Positions 8,185 through 16,908 are shown, counted from the first letter of the stretch. The stretch is 64,000 bases of DNA from Bacteroidales bacterium (GCA_024400395.1 JAKSMW010000006.1:17747-81746); one strand, 5' to 3'. Notes: generated by a model not told the origin, from the letters alone. Program-made: numbers and translations.

Positions 8185-10194
8185 CTATTCACCTAACCTC
8201 CTTCTCACCTTTTCACATATCATCTCATACCTTTTCGCAATTCTTTTTTTACCTATTTTTCGGTAAAAACCTGCCACCTCGCCGCTTACCGTCTCGTACA
8301 ACATCTGATAATTATTAGGTTCGGCATCATAAAGTTCCTTAACAATTGAAAACGCTGCGAGATACGAATCCTCCGCGCTTTTCCTGTCATTCAGCGGCAG
8401 GTAAGATTTTCCCATACCGACCAGATATTTCGGCATGTCGGCTTTAAATCTCTTGATTCTATCAACCGATGGTTCTATTAGCTTTTTACCCTCGATGTAA
8501 TTATCCAAAGCCTCGGCGAATTTTCCTTTTTGATACAAGACATCACCTTTACAGAGCAAGGCTCCGGCGTTATAATCCGTGTAAATGCCATTCCCGTCGT
8601 CGTATTTCTCACACAGGCCGATAAGTCTGTCACAGTTTGCCTCCGCCTCGTCGTATTCATGCAAATTATATTCAGATTTTGCGAGGTTTAAGACTGCAAC
8701 CATGTATAAATTGAGATAGCAGTTCAGGAGTTCATGCCTGTCATAAACATCCAACGCCTCTGCGAGCAGTTCTTTCGCATCCCCGAACCTCTTCATTTTC
8801 ATGCAGATATTACTTTTCAAAGAATAGAAATTAGCGAGCAAAGGCGCAAACTGGTTCGGATTTGACGGATATATCCGTCTCTCAATTTCAATCGCCTTGT
8901 CAATGGCGGCCATTGCCTCGTCGAACTTCTTCTGGTCGGACAAGACGATCGCTATACACGACAATGAATTGGCATAATGGCCATCATAGTAAGGGTCAAT
9001 TTCAGAGAGTCTCCTCCGCACTTCAACGGATTTCCTTATTGTCTGCTCCGACTTCTCGAATTCACAAGCCTGATAATACATTATGCCGAGAGAATGCAGA
9101 GGCGTATTTATCAGATCGAGATAATCTTTTTCTTCCATGCCGTCAGCTCTTGCAGCATCGATCAATTCGATTGATTTTTCAAAATAATGGCTGGCGTTCT
9201 TATAGTCATTGATGCTTTTGTAACTTCTCCCGACATAGGTAAACACGATGGCGAGAAGCGGGCTTTCATCGCAGTTACGCTCCGCCATTTTCCCGTAGTG
9301 AAAGACCTTTTTGATTTCCATCTCGTCGCAGAAGAACCTCACCGCTTTGTGTAAATATTCAACATTTGTCGTGTCCGACTCGACCATTTTGTCGTACATT
9401 TGCCCGATTACCCGTCTGTTTTCCTTTCCGCCGACGAGCATTCGCAGTTCTATCTCTTCGTTCATCCCCGGAATCAGTTCCTTGATGGAGGCGTTGGCTT
9501 CGTTGCGCTGGTTGATCTTCCGCGACAGGCGTTCGAGTGAGTTGAAGTTGGAATAGACCTGCAATGCGCCTTCGATGTCGCCGTTGTCGAGGGCGTTGAA
9601 TGCGTGGCGGCTCACCGAGTCCATGTCGTCTTTGTTAATCCTTGAGAACCTGTCAGCATATTCCGCTATTTTCGAGTTGGCGTTTTTTAGATTCTCCTCT
9701 GCTGTTTTTGCGCGCTGCTCGTAGTCGGCGAGAGTTATCTCATTGCCAGCGAGCTTGGCTTTCAGGTCCTCGATTTGTTTCCTGTAAACCCCGACCTGAT
9801 AGTTATCGAAAATCTCGTAGTAATTCGCCCTCGATTCCGCGAGTTTCGCCGGCGGCGCGAGTACGATCTTCAGTGTGTCACGGTCGGTGAGGACCACTCC
9901 GTCGTTGATTTGCTTGGTGTTGACAAGCTCGTAGCCAAACTTATAGACACGGATGTTATAAGCGATGTCGCCTTTCTTCTTCTTTGAAAAGTCAAGAACA
10001 AAAAGTCCGTCGTTGCCGCTGACGGCGGGCTGCACGTCATCCGACGAGACCACCTCAATGCTCACGCCGGACACAGATTTGCCATTGGAGTTAATCTCAA
10101 CGACTCTCCCCACCTGCCTCACTTGTGCCGACAGGGTGCAAACATTTAGCAGACAAACAATTACAATAAAAATTTTCAAAAATCGAGAATGCAT
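8185..10194 (-). CDS. Secreted TPR protein with N-terminal carboxypeptidase-regulatory-like domain
   Basis: 669 residues. A signal peptide (residues 1-24, ending LSAQ) leads into a beta-sandwich of the carboxypeptidase-regulatory type (GRVVEINSNGKSVSGVSIEV), a coiled coil near residues 130-180 (EDLKAKLAGNEITLADYEQ) and a long helical TPR array to about residue 650. Such proteins act as periplasmic or surface scaffolds. It has its own -7 box and is followed 69 bases later by the sigma/anti-sigma pair; both it and the anti-sigma-like protein carry the same kind of exterior beta domain, hinting at a joint sensing role, which is inference. Confidence 0.75.
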   Translation of the reverse strand: MHSRFLKIFIVIVCLLNVCTLSAQVRQVGRVVEINSNGKSVSGVSIEVVSSDDVQPAVSGNDGLFVLDFSKKKKGDIAYNIRVYKFGYELVNTKQINDGVVLTDRDTLKIVLAPPAKLAESRANYYEIFDNYQVGVYRKQIEDLKAKLAGNEITLADYEQRAKTAEENLKNANSKIAEYADRFSRINKDDMDSVSRHAFNALDNGDIEGALQVYSNFNSLERLSRKINQRNEANASIKELIPGMNEEIELRMLVGGKENRRVIGQMYDKMVESDTTNVEYLHKAVRFFCDEMEIKKVFHYGKMAERNCDESPLLAIVFTYVGRSYKSINDYKNASHYFEKSIELIDAARADGMEEKDYLDLINTPLHSLGIMYYQACEFEKSEQTIRKSVEVRRRLSEIDPYYDGHYANSLSCIAIVLSDQKKFDEAMAAIDKAIEIERRIYPSNPNQFAPLLANFYSLKSNICMKMKRFGDAKELLAEALDVYDRHELLNCYLNLYMVAVLNLAKSEYNLHEYDEAEANCDRLIGLCEKYDDGNGIYTDYNAGALLCKGDVLYQKGKFAEALDNYIEGKKLIEPSVDRIKRFKADMPKYLVGMGKSYLPLNDRKSAEDSYLAAFSIVKELYDAEPNNYQMLYETVSGEVAGFYRKIGKKRIAKRYEMICEKVRRRLGE

Positions 10195-10216
10195 ATCATA
10201 TCAGTGTAATGAAACG

Positions 10217-10224
10217 CAAAGATA
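10217..10224 (-). promoter_or_regulatory. Promoter -7 box for the TPR gene
   Basis: TATCTTTG on the minus strand, 22 bases before the ATG at 10194. It separates this gene, and probably the sigma factor pair, from the CXXX operon upstream. Confidence 0.65.
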
Positions 10225-10329
10225 TATATTTTTTCTGATTCATGAAATAATTTTCAATGTGTTAGATGAATTTAATACGGACTCTTCTTTGCGTCCTCAT
10301 CATAAGTTCTGACATCATTCGACAAAAAG

Positions 10330-10599
10330 TCAAAAATCCAAGAACACCTCGCAAGTACTGAAATCGATTTCCCACTTGCCTTTTTCGATGCTTTCCCACT
10401 GATATTTCGCGGCCATGTCGTCCCACCATTTCTGAAACTTAGTGGTTGTCAAGCCCATGTCCTTAACCATTTTTTCGTAAAGGTCGTCATTGTCAGCTGA
10501 TATGACCTTCGACAACTCAGCAAGTCCGTTTCGGCGTTCAAACAATGCCTGAATTTGGTTTTTTTCTTCTTCTGTTACTTTTCCGACTAATTTTTTCAT
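10330..10599 (-). CDS. CXXX repeat peptide modification system protein (small accessory)
   Basis: 89 residues, helical and charged: KLVGKVTEEEKNQIQALFER, then LTTTKFQKWWDDMAAKYQW. It matches what is known of the small protein that accompanies CXXX-repeat peptide maturases in Bacteroidota. No catalytic motif is visible; an adaptor or precursor-recognition role is inference. Last gene of the operon, 10 bases after the second maturase. Its C-terminus (STCEVFLDF) has one cysteine. Confidence 0.75.
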   Translation of the reverse strand: MKKLVGKVTEEEKNQIQALFERRNGLAELSKVISADNDDLYEKMVKDMGLTTTKFQKWWDDMAAKYQWESIEKGKWEIDFSTCEVFLDF

Positions 10600-10609
10600 G
10601 ATAACAATT

Positions 10610-11566
10610 TTAAAAATCTTTAGTGTTAATCAGATCAAAAGGGTCAAGGTAAATGATTTCCTTGATTTCCTTTGTTGGGACAATCAATCCGTTTTCTTCA
10701 AGTTTGACAAGGAGTTTGCGGCTCGCATTTCTTTCGATATGCGACACCACACACTGTTCGTGCGACGGCGTGTTAATGTCCCACGTCATCTTCTGGTTCA
10801 AAAAGACACAGCGTTTGCAATGATAAGCGTCGCAGATCCTGCATATCGGCGCGTGGTCAATTCGCAGAAGCTGTTTATTCTTGATATTCAACCCGTTGAC
10901 CACATCGCCGCAGTTGTTGTCTTCATCTTCAAAATAAAACGCCGGACAAACGTAAAACCTTCCGTTCGGAGCGAGCGTGATGCTGTCAACACCGGCGTTG
11001 CAATTATTGGCCTTATCAAGCAACAATCTGTCAGTCAATATGTTGATTTGCGGATTGTGTCCAGAGTTATAAGATTCAAAGACACTTTCAACCATCTTGT
11101 CGAGGATTTCCGCATAGAGTTTGAAATCTGCGTCATTGAAAGTCTCAACATCGGTAATTATAATATTAAGCCTGCTAACGAAATTTATGTTTTTCAGCAA
11201 TGACTGACAATTTTCGAAGAAATCCTTTTTCCCTATCCTCACCACGTATGCGGGTTTTGGAGAATCATTTAGCTGAAGACATATAAAATCCCTGAAATCA
11301 TTGAACACCAGCAGGTCTGATGAATACACGCTGTGGTTTCTGATTGAGGAGATATTCGAATGGTCGATGGTGTCGATCAGCGACATGTATTCTGATGGCA
11401 GCTCATAATCAGGATACACGAACTGTATCGCAAGATTCTCCTTCATTCCGAATATGATGCCGGCATTCAGAGTCTCCAAGTCGATAAGTCTTGGCTGTTT
11501 TCGGTTTTCATAGTTGCAGAATGATGTCGAACTATCGTCGAGCAATATTACCAAATAACTCAGCAT
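10610..11566 (-). CDS. CXXX repeat peptide maturase (SPASM-like, no radical SAM motif)
   Basis: 318 residues. The N-terminal two thirds have no CxxxCxxC cluster. The C-terminal third has a SPASM-like set of cysteines: NCNAGVDSITLAPNGRFYVC, then ICRICDAYHCKRCVF and EQC. That pattern, with neighbouring genes, matches the CXXX repeat peptide maturase family that works beside a true radical SAM enzyme. It probably binds auxiliary iron-sulfur clusters and acts as partner or precursor-handling subunit. The start overlaps the end of the radical SAM gene by 7 bases. Confidence 0.8.
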   Translation of the reverse strand: MLSYLVILLDDSSTSFCNYENRKQPRLIDLETLNAGIIFGMKENLAIQFVYPDYELPSEYMSLIDTIDHSNISSIRNHSVYSSDLLVFNDFRDFICLQLNDSPKPAYVVRIGKKDFFENCQSLLKNINFVSRLNIIITDVETFNDADFKLYAEILDKMVESVFESYNSGHNPQINILTDRLLLDKANNCNAGVDSITLAPNGRFYVCPAFYFEDEDNNCGDVVNGLNIKNKQLLRIDHAPICRICDAYHCKRCVFLNQKMTWDINTPSHEQCVVSHIERNASRKLLVKLEENGLIVPTKEIKEIIYLDPFDLINTKDF

Positions 11567-12795
11567 GGCTTTGATTTTAAGCAGGTTACGTTATTATCCT
11601 TACGTTTGTTTTGTTCGAATCGCTCACGTTGCTGCAGACGTTCGAGTTTGCGATACAGCTTATTCCAGTAATAGTTGTTAGCACGAACCCGTGCTTTATG
11701 CATCTTGCATATCGCAGTGGCGCGTTGGAACACTGTATTTGTGTCGGCTGCGTCGAAGTTTTCGCCTTGGCACCATGCGCATCCGCTCGCCACCTCGCAG
11801 CCGATGCACTCATCGTTGCTTTGTGTGCATCTGTCGAGGGTGAGGAAGGGGCGCAGCTTGTTCTTGTCGATTCCGTCGTGGATGTTACCGATGATCCATG
11901 CTTTCTTGTTACGCAATGAATACTGTGCGAAACGCGTACACGGATAGAAATTTCCCGCGGCGTCAACAGACAGCATCTTACCTGCGCCGCACCAGTTCTC
12001 ATTGTCCGTCACACAGTCCATCGGCTTGCCGAGACGCTCCGAAAAGAATGAGCAGCTGTAATTTTCATAGTAATCCTCGTCAACAATAGTGTCCGCGAGC
12101 TTCATCAGTTGTTCCTCGAAAAGCTTGTCATCGCCGTCATTCCATACATCTTCAAAAACGCAATTTATGTTTACATCATGAATACCAAGGGAATACAGAT
12201 GCAGAACGCTCTCGTAGATATACGGTAAATCCGCGCTGATAATCGTCACCTTTGTGCCTGCACCCGGAAATTGTTCAAGCCATAACGGGATATTCCTTAC
12301 GACATCTTTGTATGATCCTTTTTCAGTTCCTTTGTACACACGATTCATGTCGTGTTTGATTTCCGTCCCGTCAATAGTTATCCCTATGCTGAGATGTGAC
12401 CTGTTTTTTTTGATGAAACGTTGCACCTTCTCGGAATCATAGTTGATGCCATTTGTGGAAAAAGAGAATCTGTACGAATTGAACCAGTGGTGGTTTCTTC
12501 TGAACATCTCAATTTTCAGATAGTCACATATCTTGTCGATGAGGTCAATCTCAAGAAATGGTTCTCCTCCGATAAAGTCCCATATCACGCTTGCCTGCGG
12601 CATGTCGTCTTCATGACTGAGGATGTAGTCAATGGCAGCCTTGGCGGTGGAAAACGTCATGCGTTCAGTCTCGTTTTTCCCGACCAGATAACAATATTTA
12701 CATGCCAGCTGACAGTCCTTGGTTACAATAAAGGTAATGCTTTTTGCGATGCCTGACTGCCATCCGCCATCTTGTGTCTTGATGTTTTGTTTCAT
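11560..12795 (-). CDS. Radical SAM peptide maturase, CXXX-repeat target family
   Basis: 411 residues from the ATG at 12795, which lies 8 bases after the precursor stop. The radical SAM cluster motif is CQLACKYCYL (C28, C32, C35), followed by the GGEP motif (DFIGGEPFLEIDLI). The C-terminal half has SPASM cysteines (NWCGAGKMLSVDAAGNFYPC, CIGCEVASGCAWC, ICKMH). It should reduce SAM to a 5'-deoxyadenosyl radical and modify the adjacent cysteine-rich peptide; the exact chemistry is unknown to me, thioether or other cysteine linkages being plausible. A longer frame to 12885 only reads through the precursor's repeats in another frame and is rejected. Confidence 0.9.
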   Translation of the reverse strand: MKQNIKTQDGGWQSGIAKSITFIVTKDCQLACKYCYLVGKNETERMTFSTAKAAIDYILSHEDDMPQASVIWDFIGGEPFLEIDLIDKICDYLKIEMFRRNHHWFNSYRFSFSTNGINYDSEKVQRFIKKNRSHLSIGITIDGTEIKHDMNRVYKGTEKGSYKDVVRNIPLWLEQFPGAGTKVTIISADLPYIYESVLHLYSLGIHDVNINCVFEDVWNDGDDKLFEEQLMKLADTIVDEDYYENYSCSFFSERLGKPMDCVTDNENWCGAGKMLSVDAAGNFYPCTRFAQYSLRNKKAWIIGNIHDGIDKNKLRPFLTLDRCTQSNDECIGCEVASGCAWCQGENFDAADTNTVFQRATAICKMHKARVRANNYYWNKLYRKLERLQQRERFEQNKRKDNNVTCLKSKPC

Positions 12796-12803
12796 GACAA
12801 ACC

Positions 12804-13505
12804 CTAACTTGAAGTTCCGGAGCAGGACGAGGAGCAATAGTAGTAGCACAGTCCCGAGCAAGATCCGCTGCAATACATGCGGCAACCATCGCAGTTATAG
12901 CTGTTTCCGCCCATGCAGCCGCCTTTGCAAGAGTCGTTACAAGCAGTTTTGCAGGATGATGAACACGCCCCACTGCAAGACTGCATACATTCATTGGTAC
13001 ACGAGCTGCAGTTCGACTTTGAAGTACCGCTGCACGTCCCGCTACAGTTACTGCCGCAGGTTGTCGTACATGACGAGGAACAGGTGCCGGAGCATGACGA
13101 GGAGCAGCTTCCGGTGCATGAGGTACATGTTGACGAGCAACCACTGGTACACGTCGATTTGCACGTTCCGCTGCAATTGGATCCGCAGCCGCCGGTGCAA
13201 GATGCGGAGCATGTTCCCGTGCATGAAGTGCATCCGCCAGTGCAGCCTTCCGTGCAAGTCCCTGTGCATCCGTTGCCGCAGGCGTTGGCGGCGCTGCCTG
13301 TACACGTCGTGCTGCATGATTCGGCACACGAGCCGTAACACGTGGAGGTGCATGAGCCGTTACAGTCGCTCGGGTCAACGATTTCTTTTTTGCATGATAG
13401 CAGAGACCCTCCCATTGAGAGAATGGCGAACGCCGGAAGCACCGTCAAGGCCGCCTTCTTGAAGAACTCCCGCCTGTTTATGATATCGTCGTGTCTATCT
13501 TCCAT
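12804..13505 (-). CDS. CXXX repeat peptide precursor (Tat-targeted Cys-rich lipoprotein)
   Basis: 233 residues. The N-terminus has a twin-arginine signal (NRREFFKK, residues 10-17), a hydrophobic stretch and a lipobox ending at C38 (LLSC). From residue 48 to 228 there are 44 cysteines, nearly all four residues apart (C-x-x-x), the spacers rich in Gly, Ser and Thr. The spacing breaks to C-x-x-C at residues 92, 127, 166 and 205, that is every ninth cysteine. It is the evident substrate of the radical SAM maturase encoded just downstream. Tat export implies that folding or modification occurs before export; the lipobox suggests membrane anchoring. It overlaps the upstream FN3 gene by 11 bases. 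Confidence 0.9.
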   Translation of the reverse strand: MEDRHDDIINRREFFKKAALTVLPAFAILSMGGSLLSCKKEIVDPSDCNGSCTSTCYGSCAESCSTTCTGSAANACGNGCTGTCTEGCTGGCTSCTGTCSASCTGGCGSNCSGTCKSTCTSGCSSTCTSCTGSCSSSCSGTCSSSCTTTCGSNCSGTCSGTSKSNCSSCTNECMQSCSGACSSSCKTACNDSCKGGCMGGNSYNCDGCRMYCSGSCSGLCYYYCSSSCSGTSS

Positions 13506-14847
13506 ATTTCAATATGTTTTTGTAATCTAAGCCGTTAAATTTCTTTCTTTGATTGTCCGTATCATGAGGAGCCTTCAAAACTTTCGCCGGTTCGGAGTTG
13601 TCGGTGATGCCATCCGCTCCCTTTGATGTCTTTGTCAATGTATAATGTGTGAATGCCTGAAAACGTCCGCTGTACGTGTCATCACTTACGTTATAGTATG
13701 TCAAGCAAAATCCCGTCGCTTTCCTGCCGTTTGAGTCGTTGTAATCAGCGCCGGTGAGACTGTATGTCCCATCTGAATTTTTCGCAAGATACATTTCAGG
13801 GGAGTCTTGATAGCCGTGTCCATCTTCGATATAATAGAACGTATCATCAGTATCCAAGGCATATATTGGCCAAAGCACACTGTGATAGTATATGTCAGGT
13901 TCATCGAAGAAATAGAACGTGATGTTTGTACGATACCATCCGCCATACAGATGTATCGCCCCGGTACTCTCATCATATTGTCCGACGGCATGGAGATATG
14001 AATTGCCTTCGCCCCAACAGATGCCTTCAACCAACACCCAAGTCATTTCATCGCTCTGATATGTCGATATACGGGTGCCAGACCACGACTCGTAAGTTTC
14101 CAGATCCCAATTGTATGCCGTGACCGAATATGTGCCGATATAGTCGCTGAGAGGTGTTACCGTGCCATCGCTTGCGGTCTCAAAGGATTTGGTCTCGCCG
14201 TACGTAGTGCCCACGGAATTTGTGGCATACGACCTCACGTAGTATCTTGTTCCGGCGGCAAGTCCGGTTATGCTCGACTGGAAACTTCCGATGCCTTTTC
14301 CGTCGTTGGTATGTGAGTCTGACACCGTTGGATTTCCCGATTCGCTCCAGCACACACCTTTTGCAGTCACTAACGAGTTGCCGTCGGCAGTGACATCGCC
14401 GCCGCAAATCGCCGATGTTTTTGAGATGCTCGAAACGTTTGATGTGCTCACCGTCGGGTTAAACATCTGGAAATCTTCGGTAGTGAACGTCTTCGTCTCG
14501 CCGTAAGAGACGTCAACCTCATTCTTCGCATACGCCCTGATGTGGTATGTGGTATTGGCATCCAGGCCGCCAATGGTTGTCTGGAACATCCCGTCTCCGT
14601 TGCCATCAGTCGTTTTGCTGTCAGATATGGTGGGTTGCAAGTTGGTGCTTGACCAGCAGACTCCTCTTTGTTTGATGAATGCCCTGCCGTTTTCAGTTAT
14701 GTCGCCGCCACATTTCGCCGAGTTTTCTGTTATCTCCACCACATCAAGCGTCTTGATTGTTGGCGACACTGCCTTCTTGTTACATGATGCACAAATCATC
14801 ACGAGTACAAGCATAGAAGCAATTGCAAATATCGTTTTGTTTTTCAT
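13495..14847 (-). CDS. FN3-like domain lipoprotein
   Basis: 450 residues. A lipoprotein signal ends at C22 (MICASC). Two tandem fibronectin III-like modules follow, each with the signature GGDITENGRAFIKQRGVCW or its equal, TISDSKTTDGNGDGMF, and TYHIRAYAKNEV (about residues 32-125 and 130-225). The C-terminal 220 residues form a separate beta-rich domain ending NILKYGR. It is co-transcribed with the CXXX precursor (11-base overlap), so it may be a surface partner of the modified peptide; that role is inference from context only. Confidence 0.75.
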   Translation of the reverse strand: MKNKTIFAIASMLVLVMICASCNKKAVSPTIKTLDVVEITENSAKCGGDITENGRAFIKQRGVCWSSTNLQPTISDSKTTDGNGDGMFQTTIGGLDANTTYHIRAYAKNEVDVSYGETKTFTTEDFQMFNPTVSTSNVSSISKTSAICGGDVTADGNSLVTAKGVCWSESGNPTVSDSHTNDGKGIGSFQSSITGLAAGTRYYVRSYATNSVGTTYGETKSFETASDGTVTPLSDYIGTYSVTAYNWDLETYESWSGTRISTYQSDEMTWVLVEGICWGEGNSYLHAVGQYDESTGAIHLYGGWYRTNITFYFFDEPDIYYHSVLWPIYALDTDDTFYYIEDGHGYQDSPEMYLAKNSDGTYSLTGADYNDSNGRKATGFCLTYYNVSDDTYSGRFQAFTHYTLTKTSKGADGITDNSEPAKVLKAPHDTDNQRKKFNGLDYKNILKYGR

Positions 14848-14880
14848 ATGAATAATTTTATATGTGGTCGCAATCGCGTC

Positions 14881-16545
14881 CTAATATTTCTTATATTTCG
14901 TGCATGTGCCGTCCCATGTCTCCCACTTGGATTCATGGATACGAATAGAGCTGTCGTAACCTTTTGATTCCCAGTCGGTGCGTATCTTACGCATTGTGGA
15001 TTGAATATCTTTACGTCTGCTATCCGAATAATAATCCCATCCGGTATCCATTCTAATCAGCATATTGACATAATCATCATATACATGATTCAACTGCCTC
15101 CATTGTATCATGTTAGCCGTTGAAGGTATTTTCTTTTTGTCGTTAACAGAGGTTTCGCTATCAGAGGTTTTACCGTTATCGGTCTTGCTCTTTTGTGGTG
15201 CCGCAGAAGACACGACACCCTGTTGCTCACATTTCTGGACAAATTGGTCTTCACGTGCTTTGTTTTTGAATGCTTTTATGTCCTGAGTAAGTGACGACGT
15301 TAAGGAAATCAATTCTTTGACAGACGACCTTAATTGTTTACTGGCTTCCATATTTTTCAGGTAGATATTAGCTATATAATAACCTTCACTTGCAGCAGTG
15401 TTATAATATTTGGCAGCCATTTCATAGTCCACGCCACATATTCTCCCCAAGTTAAATTGGTAATAACGACCTTTCTCAGCTATCAGAGGAGGGTATCCGA
15501 GTTTGCAAGCCTTTTCAATATAAGGATATGCTTCTTGATATCCTTCGGCAGATACCAACATGCCTCCCATCATGAGATGGTTATACTGACATGCCATTGC
15601 CTGAAGATGAAACGCAGGAGGGTAAGAGGCAGCTAACAGTGGTTCAATCATCTTCTTAACCGTGTCGCAACGTTCCTCCATGGTCTTGCTGCTTGGGATT
15701 TTGCCGGTAAGGAGGAAATTTCCGTACTCATACACGGCAGGGAAAAAGTTACGTTGCGCCGCTGCACGTATATAGGCGACGCCGGCTGTCGGGTCAGAGT
15801 CGGAGTTCATTTTCATGGCTCCTACACGGAACATTTCGAAGGCTTCCTTATCGAAAGTGCCGTCACTGATAGCATCAACAATATATTTGGCACAATAGAT
15901 GAATGGAAACATGTCGTTTTGAAGACCGCATTCCATGGATATCGAGGCGTAATCAACGGCACACACAGGGTCGAAATAGTCGGGGCCTCCGTACAGGCAC
16001 AAACTGGCGAGTCCATTATAATAGACGGAGTCTCTCTCCGCGGCCAATCGCATGTAAGAGTACGCCTTTTCAATGCTGTCCATGTAAAGGTAGCATGCAC
16101 CCAAATTATTGTAGGCGTTGTTTCTCTCAAAGTCAAATTGTTCGGGAATGTTGTTGCAGGCTCTTGAATAGCAGTAGAATGCCGTGTCAAAGTTTTTGAC
16201 ATTGCAACGATGCATATAGTAGTCAGCCAAATATAAATAGCACAGTCCGTCTTCTTCCGAATTCTTCTCCAAAACGGCAACAAAGGCCTCCGCCACTCCA
16301 ACTTCTTTCTTGTCATTGTGGTTGTTGCGTTGCAGCTTTTGAGACGTTTTCACTGCCTTCATCAAATCTTTGCTGTATAATCCATAGTTAGCCGATCGGG
16401 ACACCTGCGCATAAACCGTAGGCAATGAGAACGACATCACAAATATTGACGTCAATATAATCAGTATCATTTTTTTAGCCATCGGCAATGCATGACTCTG
16501 TTTGAGAGGCATAAACCCCGTTTTGATTGTTGTGTCAATTTTCAT
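14881..16545 (-). CDS. Secreted Sel1/TPR-repeat protein of the CXXX operon
   Basis: 554 residues. A signal segment at about residues 22-47 (MAKKMILIILTSIFVMSF, ending VYAQ) suggests that the ATG at 16482 may be the true start; the ATG at 16545 is kept because it sits 15 bases behind the regulator gene with a GGGCGG-like site ahead. The middle (residues 95-390) has helical Sel1/TPR-type repeats, for example AYNNLGACYLYMDSIEKAYS and AAKYYNTAASEGYYIANIYL. A polar linker (about 435-470) precedes a C-terminal domain with conserved W and Y. A scaffold role outside the cytoplasm is likely; the partner is unknown. Confidence 0.7.
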   Translation of the reverse strand: MKIDTTIKTGFMPLKQSHALPMAKKMILIILTSIFVMSFSLPTVYAQVSRSANYGLYSKDLMKAVKTSQKLQRNNHNDKKEVGVAEAFVAVLEKNSEEDGLCYLYLADYYMHRCNVKNFDTAFYCYSRACNNIPEQFDFERNNAYNNLGACYLYMDSIEKAYSYMRLAAERDSVYYNGLASLCLYGGPDYFDPVCAVDYASISMECGLQNDMFPFIYCAKYIVDAISDGTFDKEAFEMFRVGAMKMNSDSDPTAGVAYIRAAAQRNFFPAVYEYGNFLLTGKIPSSKTMEERCDTVKKMIEPLLAASYPPAFHLQAMACQYNHLMMGGMLVSAEGYQEAYPYIEKACKLGYPPLIAEKGRYYQFNLGRICGVDYEMAAKYYNTAASEGYYIANIYLKNMEASKQLRSSVKELISLTSSLTQDIKAFKNKAREDQFVQKCEQQGVVSSAAPQKSKTDNGKTSDSETSVNDKKKIPSTANMIQWRQLNHVYDDYVNMLIRMDTGWDYYSDSRRKDIQSTMRKIRTDWESKGYDSSIRIHESKWETWDGTCTKYKKY

Positions 16546-16560
16546 TTTTTTGCCGCCCTG

Positions 16561-16878
16561 TTATATCCCATCCGGCCCATCGGTTTTAGATTTATAATTA
16601 TTGTTTATCATCTCCGAATAATCCGCAAAAAAGTCATAATCAAGCACCTGCGAGATCTTGAGCAACAAGCCGGTGTCGATGTATTTCCTTTGGAAAATCT
16701 TATAGATGTTGTCGCGGCAACATCCCAATCTGTCAGAGAACCACTTGACGCCGCGCCCCTGCTCGTCAAGTTTCTCACGTATTTTCTTACCGATATGAAC
16801 TTCTTCCATATTTGAACCTTTTACCAATAGAGGGTGCGGGACATCAAAATCTGACAAACTTTTTTTATATTTTTTCAT
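16561..16878 (-). CDS. XRE-type helix-turn-helix regulator leading the CXXX operon
   Basis: 105 residues from the ATG at 16878. The helix-turn-helix lies in the segment HIGKKIREKLDEQGRGVKWF, then DRLGCCRDNIYKIFQRKYID, as in small Bacteroidota XRE regulators. A longer frame to 16935 would start upstream of the likely transcription start, so it is not used. A shorter start at 16809 (MEEVHIG) is possible. Being the first gene of the transcript suggests autoregulation of the peptide operon, which is inference. Confidence 0.75.
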   Translation of the reverse strand: MKKYKKSLSDFDVPHPLLVKGSNMEEVHIGKKIREKLDEQGRGVKWFSDRLGCCRDNIYKIFQRKYIDTGLLLKISQVLDYDFFADYSEMINNNYKSKTDGPDGI

Positions 16879-16908
16879 ACCGACAATTTTTACCATTTTT
16901 TCAATTTG

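Noticed and set aside
12796-12885. 30-residue Leu-rich N-terminal extension of the radical SAM maturase
   Set aside because: It reads the end of the precursor gene in another frame; the ATG at 12795 fits the family and the intergenic spacing.
12698-13462. Long open frames of 226 and 247 codons overlapping the CXXX precursor on both strands
   Set aside because: They are products of the repetitive Cys/Gly/Ser/Thr codons; compositions are biased (Ala/His/Pro or Cys/Ser/Arg runs) and the precursor frame alone has a signal peptide and operon context.
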